A stretch of DNA of 33,711 nucleotides from an uncultured Prevotellaceae bacterium (GCA_946185805.1 CAMHKU010000022.1:1-33711); one strand, 5' to 3'; counted from the first letter of the stretch, positions 15,862 to 24,056 are shown. Numbers and translations: made by a program. Notes: generated by a model from the sequence alone, not told the origin.

Positions 15862-16332
15862 CTACAGTGTCACAATACGCTGCCCGTCGGTCTGTTGACT
15901 GATGGTCACTTTGACAGCATCCTCAGGCAGGAGTTCTTCTATCAACTCTGGCCACTCTATGAAGCATAGCGACCCGCTGTAGAAATAGTCCTCATAACCC
16001 ATGTCATAGACCTCTTCGATTTTCTTGATACGGTAGAAGTCGAAGTGGAATATGACTTGAGGTGATGGCTGTTGGGTGATGGGTGATGGCTGTTGGGTGA
16101 TGGGTGATGGCTGTTGGGTGGTGGGTGCCACCTGATACTCGTTGACAATGGCGAAGGTAGGCGAGGTAATCACATCGCTGACACCAAGTTCCTCGCAGAC
16201 AGCTTTGATAAACGTAGTTTTGCCAGCGCCCATGTGGCCGTAGAAAGCAAACACGCGGCGGGTGCCTATATGGTTAATAAACTCGCGAGCAGCCTCGCGA
16301 ATGTGGTCAATATCCTTGATGATAATCTCCAT
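15862..16332 (-). CDS. tsaE: tRNA threonylcarbamoyladenosine biosynthesis ATPase TsaE, with repeat insertion
   Basis: TsaE is the ATPase that works with TsaB-TsaD to make t6A37 in ANN-decoding tRNAs and is normally essential. The 156-aa product has the Walker A motif YGHMGAGKTT (31-40), TSPTFAIVNEY (57-67), HFDFYRI, EEVYDMGYEDYFYSGSLCFIEWPE and a C-terminal VTIS strand. Between NEY and HFDFYRI, where relatives have a short turn, it carries a 21-codon tract of repeated TQQPSPI written by nine heptamers, so the loop is much longer than normal but in frame. I start at 16332 (MEIIIKDIDH) rather than 16410 because the longer N-terminus is unlike the family and covers the promoter box. Confidence 0.93.
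   Translation of the reverse strand: MEIIIKDIDHIREAAREFINHIGTRRVFAFYGHMGAGKTTFIKAVCEELGVSDVITSPTFAIVNEYQVAPTTQQPSPITQQPSPITQQPSPQVIFHFDFYRIKKIEEVYDMGYEDYFYSGSLCFIEWPELIEELLPEDAVKVTISQQTDGQRIVTL
16065..16127 (-). repeat. Heptamer array CACCCAA/CACCCAT/CAGCCAT, 9 units, inside tsaE
   Basis: Nine gap-free 7-bp units, read on the plus strand as ATGGCTG, TTGGGTG, ATGGGTG in rotation, end in GTGGGTG. The total of 63 bp is exactly 21 codons. Reverse complements of TTGGGTG and ATGGGTG are the CACCCAA and CACCCAT units of the peptidase array at 2289-2386. Confidence 0.95.
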
Positions 16333-16407
16333 GACTGTAGTTGCTTTATAGCCTCGCCCGTCAACAGCTTTGGTACGCTGACAGGTTACAACTTTGTTAC
16401 GACGGCG

Positions 16408-16415
16408 CAAAGTTA
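16408..16415 (-). promoter_or_regulatory. Candidate tsaE -7 box
   Basis: The minus strand reads TAACTTTG, 76 bp upstream of the tsaE ATG at 16332. The distance leaves room for a leader and supports the shorter tsaE start. Confidence 0.5.
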
Positions 16416-16443
16416 GGACTTTTTTTCCATATTTCCATCAGAT

Positions 16444-16467
16444 ACTCAAAAATTTTGAGTAATTTTG
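16444..16467 (+). promoter_or_regulatory. Antiporter promoter with overlapping 17-bp palindrome
   Basis: TAATTTTG (16460-16467) matches the -7 consensus. Directly upstream, 16444-16460 is a perfect palindrome, ACTCAAAA-A-TTTTGAGT, sharing its last T with the -7 box. It is well placed to be an operator for a dimeric repressor, though an AT-rich palindrome can also arise by chance. Confidence 0.5.
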
Positions 16468-16521
16468 CAGCCGCAAACCAGCAAGCGGGCGACGCGCCTG
16501 CCGCTATCCATTTATAATCGT

Positions 16522-17481
16522 ATGCTACTGAACATTGTATTAATCATCGTTGGCGCCGCCCTCGTACTGTGGGGCGCCGACCGTCTGACGGAAGGAGCCT
16601 CTGCCCTTGCCCGCAAAATGAATATTTCTGAAATTGTCATCGGCCTCACCATCGTGGCTGCCGGCACGTCGGCACCAGAACTGTTTGTCAGCCTGGTATC
16701 GGCACTGAAGGGCACGCCCGACATGGCCGTGGGCAACGTCGTAGGGTCAAACATCTTCAACACGCTGCTCATCGTGGGTTGCTCGGCCATGGTAGCACCG
16801 ATGGTCATCAGCCGCTCCACGGTACGCAAGGACATTCCCTTTGCCGTCATGGCGTCCGTGGCGCTGCTGGTCATCTGCATGGACGGCTGGCAAGCAGTCG
16901 ACATCAGTGGCAACATCATCACCCGCCTCGACGGCCTCATTCTGCTGGCGGGCTTTGCCCTGTTTATGGCTTACACGTTCCAGGTAGCACTGAAGAAAGA
17001 CGGTGCCGACGAGGCTGCGGCGGCTGAGTCTGTCAATGTGTGGATGAGCCTGCTGTGGGTGGTTGTTGGCTTGGGGTGCCTTATCTTCGGCAGTAATCTC
17101 TTTGTCGACGCCGCTACGAGTGTAGCCCGCGAACTCAACATCAGCGAGGGCGTCATCGGTCTGACCATCGTCGCCGGCGGCACGTCACTGCCCGAGCTGG
17201 CCACGAGCGTCGTCGCCGCCCGCAAGGGACAGTCGGCTATGGCCATCGGCAATGTCATCGGCTCCAACGTGTTCAACATCCTGCTCATCTTAGGACTCAC
17301 GGCCACCATCACGCCCATGGAGCTGCAAGGTATCACTGTCGTCGACCTGCTGGTAATGGTTGTCAGCATGCTCTTGGTTTGGGGCTTCTCGTACACCAAA
17401 TACACGGTTGCCCGCTGGGAGGGTGCTGTTCTGTCGCTCGCCTTCTTTGCCTACTTAGGCTGGCTCCTGGCTAACCTTTAA
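16522..17481 (+). CDS. CaCA-family calcium/sodium antiporter (YrbG-like)
   Basis: The 319-aa inner-membrane protein has the two inverted alpha repeats of cation/Ca2+ exchangers. The first has IGLTIVAAGTSAPELFVSLV and GNVVGSNIFNTLL; the second has IGLTIVAGGTSLPELATSVV and GNVIGSNVFNILL. The acidic residues in GTSxPE and the Asn in GSNxFN are the ion-binding positions of the family. About ten hydrophobic segments are visible. It probably exports Ca2+ in exchange for Na+ or H+; the ion is inferred from the family. I start at 16522 (MLLNIVLIIVG), since the upstream extension is not membrane-like and begins in the promoter. The stop overlaps that of the convergent EEP gene in a shared TTAA. Confidence 0.93.
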   Translation: MLLNIVLIIVGAALVLWGADRLTEGASALARKMNISEIVIGLTIVAAGTSAPELFVSLVSALKGTPDMAVGNVVGSNIFNTLLIVGCSAMVAPMVISRSTVRKDIPFAVMASVALLVICMDGWQAVDISGNIITRLDGLILLAGFALFMAYTFQVALKKDGADEAAAAESVNVWMSLLWVVVGLGCLIFGSNLFVDAATSVARELNISEGVIGLTIVAGGTSLPELATSVVAARKGQSAMAIGNVIGSNVFNILLILGLTATITPMELQGITVVDLLVMVVSMLLVWGFSYTKYTVARWEGAVLSLAFFAYLGWLLANL

Positions 17482-18530
17482 GGTCTTTCCTTGATCAGAT
17501 ACACAACCGTGGGCAGGTGGTCGCTGTAGCCGTTGAGCCAGGCACCGCCGGCATGGGTGCGCAGGGTGTTGCCCTTGTAGCGGCCCTCGGTCTGGAACAG
17601 GTAGGGGCGGCTGAATATCTGATACTGCCAGAGCTTCAGCTCGCGATAGTCTTTCTTGCCGTCGCGGTCGAGCAGTCCGTTAGAGACAATAATCTGATCG
17701 AAGAGGTTCCACTTGCCGTCGTACTGCAGGGTGCCGGTGCCCGAGGCGAGGACATCCCACCAGGGGTTCCACAGTCCGCCGGGCTCGTCGGGCACGTCCT
17801 TTATCTTACGCTTAGCCCCTAAGGCCTCGGCCATCGACTTGTCTTGCGGGTCGTCGTTCATGTCGCCCATGACGATGACCTTCACCGCCGGGTCGGCCTT
17901 CACCAAAGAGTCGACGACGAGGCGCAACTGGCGACCGCCCTCCTCACGATAGAACGAGGTGGCACCGCGCGAGGGCAGGTGGTTGACGACGATTGTCACG
18001 TGCTCGCCGGCCAGCGTGCCGCTGACGGTGAGGAATCCGCGGGTGGCGCGCACAGAGTCCTGCGGCAATATATATATATAAGGTACAAGCTTGACGTTGC
18101 TCACCTTGAACAGCTTGGGGTTGTAGAGCAGGGCGCAGTCAACGCCGCGCTGGTCGGGTCCCTCCACATGCACAAACTTCATGCCGCGGGCCTTCAGCGC
18201 CTCCTGAGCACAGAGGTCGGTCAGACACATGGCGTTCTCCACCTCGCTCACGCCGATAGCGGCACAGCCCACGCCCGGCAGCTTGTCGGTGCCCATCTCG
18301 GAGAGCACGCGCGCCATGTTCTTGAGCTTGCTGCTATACTTCAGCCCCGTCCACTTGTTGGTGCCGCCGGGCAGGTATTCGTAGTCGTTCTTGCCTGCAT
18401 CGTGGCAGGTGTCAAAGAGGTTCTCCAGGTTATAGAACCCAACGCCGTACACCGAGAATTTCTTCTGTGCACGCGAGGCGCCCGTGGTCAGCAGCAGCAC
18501 GAGCGCCATGAAAAACAAGGCTTTCTTCAT
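17478..18530 (-). CDS. Secreted endonuclease/exonuclease/phosphatase-family protein
   Basis: The 350-aa protein has a signal peptide (MKKALFFMALVLLLTTGASR, cut near RAQ) and no lipobox, so it should be periplasmic or secreted. It carries the metal-dependent EEP motifs in order: YNLENLFD (Asn34, Glu36), IGVSEVEN (Glu96), RGVDCALLYNP, VNHLPSRG, VMGDMNDDP and a final SDHLPTVVYLI. This fold cuts phosphodiester or phosphate ester bonds in DNA, RNA or small substrates. Divergence from a TonB receptor followed by OB-fold lipoproteins, with a NUC1 nuclease beyond, favours an extracytoplasmic nuclease; a lipid phosphatase role is possible but less supported. A run of TATATATATATA at 18067-18078 lies within the gene. 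Confidence 0.92.
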   Translation of the reverse strand: MKKALFFMALVLLLTTGASRAQKKFSVYGVGFYNLENLFDTCHDAGKNDYEYLPGGTNKWTGLKYSSKLKNMARVLSEMGTDKLPGVGCAAIGVSEVENAMCLTDLCAQEALKARGMKFVHVEGPDQRGVDCALLYNPKLFKVSNVKLVPYIYILPQDSVRATRGFLTVSGTLAGEHVTIVVNHLPSRGATSFYREEGGRQLRLVVDSLVKADPAVKVIVMGDMNDDPQDKSMAEALGAKRKIKDVPDEPGGLWNPWWDVLASGTGTLQYDGKWNLFDQIIVSNGLLDRDGKKDYRELKLWQYQIFSRPYLFQTEGRYKGNTLRTHAGGAWLNGYSDHLPTVVYLIKERP

Positions 18531-18552
18531 AGTCGGTCAGTAATAATTTGCG

Positions 18553-18560
18553 CAAAGATA
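18553..18560 (-). promoter_or_regulatory. Candidate -7 box for the EEP nuclease gene
   Basis: The minus strand reads TATCTTTG, 22 bp upstream of the ATG at 18530. Confidence 0.5.
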
Positions 18561-18600
18561 CACAAATTTTTGAAAACTTTTGCACTTTTCTTAAAAAAGT

Positions 18601-18632
18601 TTTGCCGCTCTCGCTTTTTTTCCTTAACTTTG
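18601..18632 (+). promoter_or_regulatory. Promoter of the TonB receptor operon
   Basis: TTTG (18601-18604) and TAACTTTG (18625-18632) are 20 bp apart, a near-ideal Bacteroidota promoter, 42 bp before the receptor ATG. It is divergent from the EEP promoter in a 144-bp spacer. Confidence 0.62.
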
Positions 18633-18674
18633 CAAAAAATACTGAATAAATACTAACCAAAGAAATCACAGCTT

Positions 18675-21215
18675 ATGAGAAAGACGCTGAAATTAGCATT
18701 GCTGGCGCTCTGCTGTCCGTGGACGGCGCTGGCCCAGGAGCCTGTTGACTCTACGGCCACCGACCTGCAGGACGAGACGGCGTTCACCTTCACCGAGGCG
18801 CAGCTGACCGATGACGAGTCGACGGCGCAGACCACCACCATCGTCAGCTCCAACCGCAATGTCTATGCCAACGAGGTGGGCTACCGCTTCAGCCCCGCCC
18901 GATTCAAGTACCGCGCCTTAGGGGCCAAGTACAACGACATGTATATCAACGGCAACCCCGTCAACGACCTGGAGCGCGGACAGTTCAGTTACTCCTTCGT
19001 TGGCGGTCTGAACAACCAGACGCGCGGCCGCGAGTCGTCGCTGCCTTTCGAAGACAACAACTACTCGATGAGCAGCCTCGCCGGCTCGGGCAACTACAAC
19101 TTCCGTCCGTCGAGCTTTGCCACAGGCCAGCGAGCATCCATCGCACTGGCCAACCGCGCCTACAACGTGCGCGCCATGTACACCTACAACAGCGGCGTGC
19201 TGCAGAACGGATGGGCCTTCACCGGCAGCCTGACCTACCGATGGGGCAACGGCATTGGCTACATCGACGGCACGTCGTACAACTCGCTGAGCTACTTCCT
19301 CGGCGCAGAGAAAATCTTCAGCGACCAGCACCGCCTGAGCCTCGTCACCTGGGGCAACCCCACGCAGCGCGGCACACAGCGCGGCGCCACCGACGAGATG
19401 TACTGGATAGCCAACAGCCACAACTACAACCCCAACTGGGGCTATCAGGACGGCAAGAAGCGCAACGCCCGCATCGCCAAGGACTTTGCACCGGCAGCCC
19501 TGCTGACGTGGGACTGGACCATCGGCGAGCAGTCGAAGCTCACCACCTCGCTCCTGGGCCGCTACACCATGTTCAGCAACAGCCGACTGGCATATAATAA
19601 CGGTACGAACCCCGAGCCCGACTACTACAACCTCATGCCGAGCTTCAACTTCAACGTGTGGAACCCCGAGGCCACGCTCTTCCGCGATGAGGCTGCACTG
19701 GAAAACTGGCAGGCGGCCTACGACTACCTGAGCGCATCGGAGGACAACCGCCAGATTAACTGGGGCCGCCTCTACTACGCTAACAGCGTGATGGCTGCCA
19801 ACGGCCAGGACGCCATGTACTACGTGCAGCGCGCCCACGACGACCAGCTGACATTCTCGCTGGCCACCAAGTTGGAGAAGCAACTCACGGCAACCACCGC
19901 GCTGAACGCCGGCCTGCAGCTGGCACGCAACGTGGGCTATCACTACCAGACGATGGACGACCTGCTGGGCAACGCTAAGTTCCACAATATCAACACCTAC
20001 GCCATCAAGGACTACGGCTCGCTCTCGCCGAAGGTGTTCTACGATATGAACGACGGCGCCGAGCCCCGTGAGGTAGGCGTGGGCGACAAGTTCGGCTACG
20101 ACTACAACCTCATTGTCAACAAAGCACAGCTGTGGGCATCGGCCACCACCGACGTCGGTCGCGCCCACCTCTTCGCCTCAAGCCGCCTGAGCGGCATCAC
20201 CATGCAACGCGACGGCAAGATGCGCAACGGCATGGCCCCCGACAACAGCTACGGCAAGAGCGGCACCGCCAAGTTCCTCGACGGCGGCGGCAAGGTGGGC
20301 GCCCACCTGAACCTGGGCCGCGGCCACGCCGTAGTGCTGGGCGCCGGCTTCGAGTGGAAAGCCCCCACCCCACGCACGGCTTTCTCGGCAGCGCAGGTCA
20401 ACAACGACTTCGTCAAGGACCTGCAGCAGGAGAAGATTTTCTCGGCCGAGTTTGGCTACCAACTGAAGAACTCGTGGCTCAGCGCCAACCTCAACGCCTA
20501 CTACGCCAGCATGACCGACGTTACCGAGCAGAGCCTCTTCTACTCAGACATTGAGAGCTCGTTTGCCTACGTCTCGCTCTCCGACATCGACAAGCAGTAC
20601 TATGGCGTGGAGCTGGGCGTCAACGTGCGTGCCACGGAGTGGTTGAACGTCAAGGCATTAGGCACCGTCAGCGAGGCTAAGTACACCAACAACGCCAACA
20701 TGAGGATGCTGCTCTCAAATAGAGGCACTTACGTCGACGAGCTTTGTATCACCGACGGCATGCGCGAGGGCGGCACACCGCTCACGGCAGGAAGCATCGA
20801 CCTGAACTTCCACTACAACTTCTGGTATATCGACATCATTGGCAATTACTACGACAATACCTACCTCTACTTTGCGCCCATCTCGCGCCGCGAGACAGAG
20901 GTAGCCAAGAGCATCGTCGACGGCGAAAAGTCCTACGACAGCCCCGCACAGGCCAAGGGCGACGGCGGATTCATGCTCGACGCCAGCATCGGCAAGACCT
21001 TCCGTCTGAAGCACGGCCGCCGCATAGGCTTCAACCTGATGATGACCAACCTGCTGAACAACATCAAGATCTGCACCGGCGGCATGGAGCAGAACCGACT
21101 GGACACCAAGCAGGAGGAGGAGCGCACCAACAATGCCTACAGGTTCCAGCAGAGTCCGCGAAAGTTCTATGCCAACGGCATCAACGGCATGCTCATGGTG
21201 ACATACTACTTCTGA
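18675..21215 (+). CDS. TonB-dependent receptor-like outer-membrane protein
   Basis: The 846-aa product starts with a signal peptide (MRKTLKLALLALCCPWTALA) and an acidic linker. A plug-like region follows (EVGYRFSPARFKYRALGAKY, DMYINGNPVNDLERG, SFVGGLNNQTR). The rest is a large beta barrel with many aromatic/polar strands, ending in NGINGMLMVTYYF with the terminal aromatic that directs barrel insertion. It has no N-terminal carboxypeptidase-like domain, so it is not a classical SusC. It should import a bulky substrate through the outer membrane using TonB energy. The next two genes encode OB-fold lipoproteins and the divergent gene an EEP nuclease, which suggests a nucleic-acid or nucleotide substrate. 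The substrate is inference. Confidence 0.88.
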   Translation: MRKTLKLALLALCCPWTALAQEPVDSTATDLQDETAFTFTEAQLTDDESTAQTTTIVSSNRNVYANEVGYRFSPARFKYRALGAKYNDMYINGNPVNDLERGQFSYSFVGGLNNQTRGRESSLPFEDNNYSMSSLAGSGNYNFRPSSFATGQRASIALANRAYNVRAMYTYNSGVLQNGWAFTGSLTYRWGNGIGYIDGTSYNSLSYFLGAEKIFSDQHRLSLVTWGNPTQRGTQRGATDEMYWIANSHNYNPNWGYQDGKKRNARIAKDFAPAALLTWDWTIGEQSKLTTSLLGRYTMFSNSRLAYNNGTNPEPDYYNLMPSFNFNVWNPEATLFRDEAALENWQAAYDYLSASEDNRQINWGRLYYANSVMAANGQDAMYYVQRAHDDQLTFSLATKLEKQLTATTALNAGLQLARNVGYHYQTMDDLLGNAKFHNINTYAIKDYGSLSPKVFYDMNDGAEPREVGVGDKFGYDYNLIVNKAQLWASATTDVGRAHLFASSRLSGITMQRDGKMRNGMAPDNSYGKSGTAKFLDGGGKVGAHLNLGRGHAVVLGAGFEWKAPTPRTAFSAAQVNNDFVKDLQQEKIFSAEFGYQLKNSWLSANLNAYYASMTDVTEQSLFYSDIESSFAYVSLSDIDKQYYGVELGVNVRATEWLNVKALGTVSEAKYTNNANMRMLLSNRGTYVDELCITDGMREGGTPLTAGSIDLNFHYNFWYIDIIGNYYDNTYLYFAPISRRETEVAKSIVDGEKSYDSPAQAKGDGGFMLDASIGKTFRLKHGRRIGFNLMMTNLLNNIKICTGGMEQNRLDTKQEEERTNNAYRFQQSPRKFYANGINGMLMVTYYF

Positions 21216-21224
21216 GAAGGATTA

Positions 21225-21248
21225 AAGAATTGAAGAATTGAAGAATTG
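21225..21248 (+). repeat. Octamer array AAGAATTG, 3 units
   Basis: Three exact 8-bp units lie in the 56-bp spacer between the TonB receptor and the DUF5689 lipoprotein, beginning 10 bp after the stop codon. They contain the AAGAA core also seen in the heptamer arrays. Confidence 0.9.
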
Positions 21249-21271
21249 AAAAATAAACATCATCAGAAGCT

Positions 21272-22159
21272 ATGAGACATTACAATAGACAACGGCCGCA
21301 GGCTATTTGCCTGATACTTTTTACCCTGCTCTTCAGCGCTGCGCTACTCACGTCGTGCCAGAAGACCGAGTGGGACGTCATCACGCCCGTTGGCGCCGAC
21401 CTCTACGGCAACAACAGCATTACCGACGACGGTATCATCACCATCGCCGAGCTGAAGCAGAAATATCCTAACGTGTTCGCCAGCAACGACGAGAACAAGC
21501 TCGTGGAGGAGAACGTGAAAATCCGCGGCCGCGTGACGGCCAACGACATACGCGGCAACATCTACAAGCAGTTTATGCTACAAGACGAGACGGGCGCCAT
21601 CATCGTCGCCGTCAACGAGAGCGGCCTGAGTGGCTACCTGGCCGAGGGCCAGGAAATCATCGTCGACCTCAAGGGCCTCTATATCGGCGGCTACCGCCAG
21701 CAGCCCGAGATTGGCGCACCCTACAACGTCACCAGCATCGGACGCATGCAGAAGGACGTGTTCCAGAAGCACTTCAAGTTTACGGCGGCACCCGTCGACC
21801 CTAACGTCATTCAGCCCATCGACTTCGACGTCGACATGGACATGAACACCCATTGCGGCAAGCTCGTCACGCTGCGTAACGTCACCTTCAGCGAGGCCGA
21901 CGGCGTCAGCACCTTCGCCCCCGGCGACGGCAGCGTCACCATCGTCGGCGGCTGTGTCAATCGTGGCATTGCGGGCTACCCAACGTCGAAGCTCGTCATC
22001 CGCACCAGCACCTACGCCAAGTTTGCGGCCAACCTGCTGCCCTACGACCAGATGAACAAGCGACCGCGCAAGGTCAACATCACGGGCATCGCCACCCGCT
22101 ATGCCGGCACCTGGCAGATTCTCATCCGCAAGGAGTCGGACGTGGAGATTGTGCAATAG
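21272..22159 (+). CDS. OB-fold lipoprotein (DUF5689-like)
   Basis: The 295-aa protein has a lipoprotein signal ending in AALLTSCQK, so it is anchored by a lipidated Cys. Its body matches the DUF5689 type: TIAELKQKYP, then KIRGRVTANDIRGNIYKQFM, LQDETGAIIVAVNESGL, GQEIIVDLKGLYIGGYRQQ, a second strand-rich part with GKLVTLRNVTFSEADG, and PRKVNITGIATRYAGTWQIL. The strand order is that of OB folds, which often bind nucleic acids or oligosaccharides. It lies 56 bp after the TonB receptor on the same strand and is probably its surface partner, in the way SusD-type lipoproteins pair with SusC. Binding target not shown. Confidence 0.85.
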   Translation: MRHYNRQRPQAICLILFTLLFSAALLTSCQKTEWDVITPVGADLYGNNSITDDGIITIAELKQKYPNVFASNDENKLVEENVKIRGRVTANDIRGNIYKQFMLQDETGAIIVAVNESGLSGYLAEGQEIIVDLKGLYIGGYRQQPEIGAPYNVTSIGRMQKDVFQKHFKFTAAPVDPNVIQPIDFDVDMDMNTHCGKLVTLRNVTFSEADGVSTFAPGDGSVTIVGGCVNRGIAGYPTSKLVIRTSTYAKFAANLLPYDQMNKRPRKVNITGIATRYAGTWQILIRKESDVEIVQ

Positions 22160-22229
22160 AAGTGAGAAGTGAGAAATGATAAGTGATAAGTGATAAGTGA
22201 TAAGTGATAAATGATAAGTGATAAATGAT
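22160..22229 (+). repeat. Heptamer array AAGTGAT/AAATGAT/AAGTGAG, 10 units
   Basis: Ten gap-free heptamers start directly after the stop codon of the DUF5689 gene and end 18 bp before the next ATG. The array makes up most of the intercistronic spacer, so its length sets the distance between the two lipoprotein genes. Confidence 0.95.
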
Positions 22230-22247
22230 AAGCAAAAACACAGCAAT

Positions 22248-23996
22248 ATGAAAAAGATATTTAACAGCCTGATGGCTTTGGCCATCGCAACACTGACATT
22301 CACAGCCTGTCAGGATGTTCCCGAACCCTACCCCACCCCAACTGTCGGCCCCAAGGCCGAAGTCACCTACGAAGGCAGCGGCACACTGGAGTCGCCCTAC
22401 ACCGTAGCCGACGCCATCAACTACGCCAAGTCGTTCAACCAGGCCGAGTCCGACAAGGAAGTCTACATCAAGGGCTTCATCACCTCCATCACCGAGGAGT
22501 ACACCACAAACTTCGGCAACGGCACCTTCGTCATGTCCGACTCCAAGAACGGCGGCAACACCTTCACATTCTACCGCGGACTATACCTCGGCAACCAGCG
22601 CTATAGCAGCGCTAAGACCCAAATCAAGGTCGGCGACGAGGTCATCGTCTACGGCAAGGTGGTCAACTACCGCGGCAACACGCCCGAGACCGTACAGGGC
22701 TCTGCCTATCTCTATTCGCTCAACGGCGTGACCGAGGGCGGCAGCGACGAACCCGCCGGCGAGGTCAAGGGCACCGGCACACTCGACGACCCCTTCAACG
22801 CCGCAGCAGCCATTGCGTACGCCAAGGAAGTGGGCGACAAAGAGTCCGACAAAGACGTATATATAAAAGGTAAGGTGGCATCCGTCACCGAGCAGTACGG
22901 CACGCAGTTCGGCAACGCCACGTTCGCCGTCTCCGACGACGGCAAGGCCAGTGGAGCGTTCACCGTCTACCGCGCCCTCTACCTCGGCAACAAGAAGTAC
23001 ACCGCCGGCGACCTGCTGCAGGAGGGTGACGAGGTTATCGTCTGCGGTAAGGTGACCAACTTCAAGGGCAACACGCCCGAGACCGTGCAGGGCAAGGCCT
23101 ACCTCTACTCGCTCAACGGCAAGACTGAGAGCGGAAGCGACACGCCGGAACCACAGCCCGGCGGCGAGGTGAAGACGGTCACGGTGGCTGAGTTCAACGC
23201 TGCCGCCGAGAGCAACGACGTCTGGTACCAGCTGACGGGCACGGTGAAGAACCTGAAGGACGGCGACCAGTATGGCAACTTCGACCTCGAAGACGCCAGC
23301 GGCTCGGTCTACGTCTACGGCCTGCTCTCCGAGAAGGGCGGCGCGAAGAAGCAGTTCCAGAATCTGGTGGCCGCAAAGGGCATCACTAACGGCTGCACGC
23401 TGACCATCATCGGCAACCGCGGCTCGTTCAAAGACAAGATTGAGGTCACGAACGCCTACTTCGTCAGCATCGAGGGCGGCACAACGCCCGGCGGTGGCGA
23501 CAGCGACACCCCTGGTGGCGGCGAAACAGCGGTGACGACGCTGACCAACGGCGGCTTCGAAACGTGGGCCGACGGTGTGCCCGCAGGCTGGAAGTCGGCA
23601 TCGACGGCCAGCAGCGCCACGCTCGCGCAGAGCAGCGACGCCCACGGCGGCAGCAGCTCGTGCAACATCAACGGCAACGAGTCGTCGAACAAGCGCCTGG
23701 CCAGTCAGGAGATGACCCTGGCAGCAGGTACCTACGTCTTCTCGTTCTATGCCAAGGCTACTACGGGCGACGCCTCACAGCTGCGCCCCGGCTACGTGCC
23801 CGTGACCGACGGCAAGGTGGGGTCCTACACCTATGGCGACTACATCACCCTCACCACCAGCTGGGCAAAGTATAGCTATGAGTTCACCCTCGACGCTGAG
23901 ACCACCGTCTGCCTCGTCGTCATGAATCCCAAGAAGTCCAACTACTCCGCCGGCAAGGACGCCCTCATCGACGACGCCACGCTGGAGAAGAAATAA
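22248..23996 (+). CDS. Multi-OB-fold surface lipoprotein with C-terminal carbohydrate-binding-like domain
   Basis: The 582-aa protein begins MKKIFNSLMALAIATLTFTACQD with a clear lipobox (Cys at 21). Residues roughly 45-165 and 175-290 are tandem copies: each has GTLxxPYxVAxAIxYAK, SDKxVYIKGxxxSxTExY, FGNxTFxxSD, YRxLYLGNxxY, GDEVIVxGKVxNxxGN and TPETVQGxAYLYSLNG. A third, shorter OB-like domain follows (TVAEFNAAAESNDVWYQLTG to NAYFVSIEG). After a Gly/Pro/Asp linker comes a C-terminal beta-sandwich (NGGFETWADGVPAGW to ALIDDATLEKK), like carbohydrate-binding or choice-of-anchor modules. YhcR-type OB folds occur in extracellular nucleases, so nucleic-acid binding is plausible. It is the last gene of the TonB receptor operon, followed by a terminator. 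Confidence 0.85.
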   Translation: MKKIFNSLMALAIATLTFTACQDVPEPYPTPTVGPKAEVTYEGSGTLESPYTVADAINYAKSFNQAESDKEVYIKGFITSITEEYTTNFGNGTFVMSDSKNGGNTFTFYRGLYLGNQRYSSAKTQIKVGDEVIVYGKVVNYRGNTPETVQGSAYLYSLNGVTEGGSDEPAGEVKGTGTLDDPFNAAAAIAYAKEVGDKESDKDVYIKGKVASVTEQYGTQFGNATFAVSDDGKASGAFTVYRALYLGNKKYTAGDLLQEGDEVIVCGKVTNFKGNTPETVQGKAYLYSLNGKTESGSDTPEPQPGGEVKTVTVAEFNAAAESNDVWYQLTGTVKNLKDGDQYGNFDLEDASGSVYVYGLLSEKGGAKKQFQNLVAAKGITNGCTLTIIGNRGSFKDKIEVTNAYFVSIEGGTTPGGGDSDTPGGGETAVTTLTNGGFETWADGVPAGWKSASTASSATLAQSSDAHGGSSSCNINGNESSNKRLASQEMTLAAGTYVFSFYAKATTGDASQLRPGYVPVTDGKVGSYTYGDYITLTTSWAKYSYEFTLDAETTVCLVVMNPKKSNYSAGKDALIDDATLEKK

Positions 23997-24023
23997 GCTC
24001 CAAAGCTATCGTTCCAATGACAA

Positions 24024-24055
24024 CAGAAAGCCCCGCTCTGACGCGGGGCTTTCTG
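24024..24055 (+). terminator. Strong terminator between the OB-fold lipoprotein and transposase genes
   Basis: A 13-bp perfect stem (24024-24036 with 24043-24055, core AGAAAGCCCCGC) has a 6-base loop and a short T-rich tail on the plus strand. It lies 28 bp after the lipoprotein stop and 2 bp beyond the convergent transposase stop, so it may serve both genes. Confidence 0.9.
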
Positions 24056-24056
24056 T

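Noticed and set aside
18067..18078. TA dinucleotide run inside the EEP nuclease gene
   Set aside because: It is short, encodes Tyr/Ile residues in frame in a strand-like segment, and shows no sign of disrupting the gene.
18918..20168. 416-codon minus-strand reading frame opposite the TonB receptor
   Set aside because: It lies wholly antisense to a barrel gene with clear signal peptide and terminal Phe, and has no recognisable domain or promoter.
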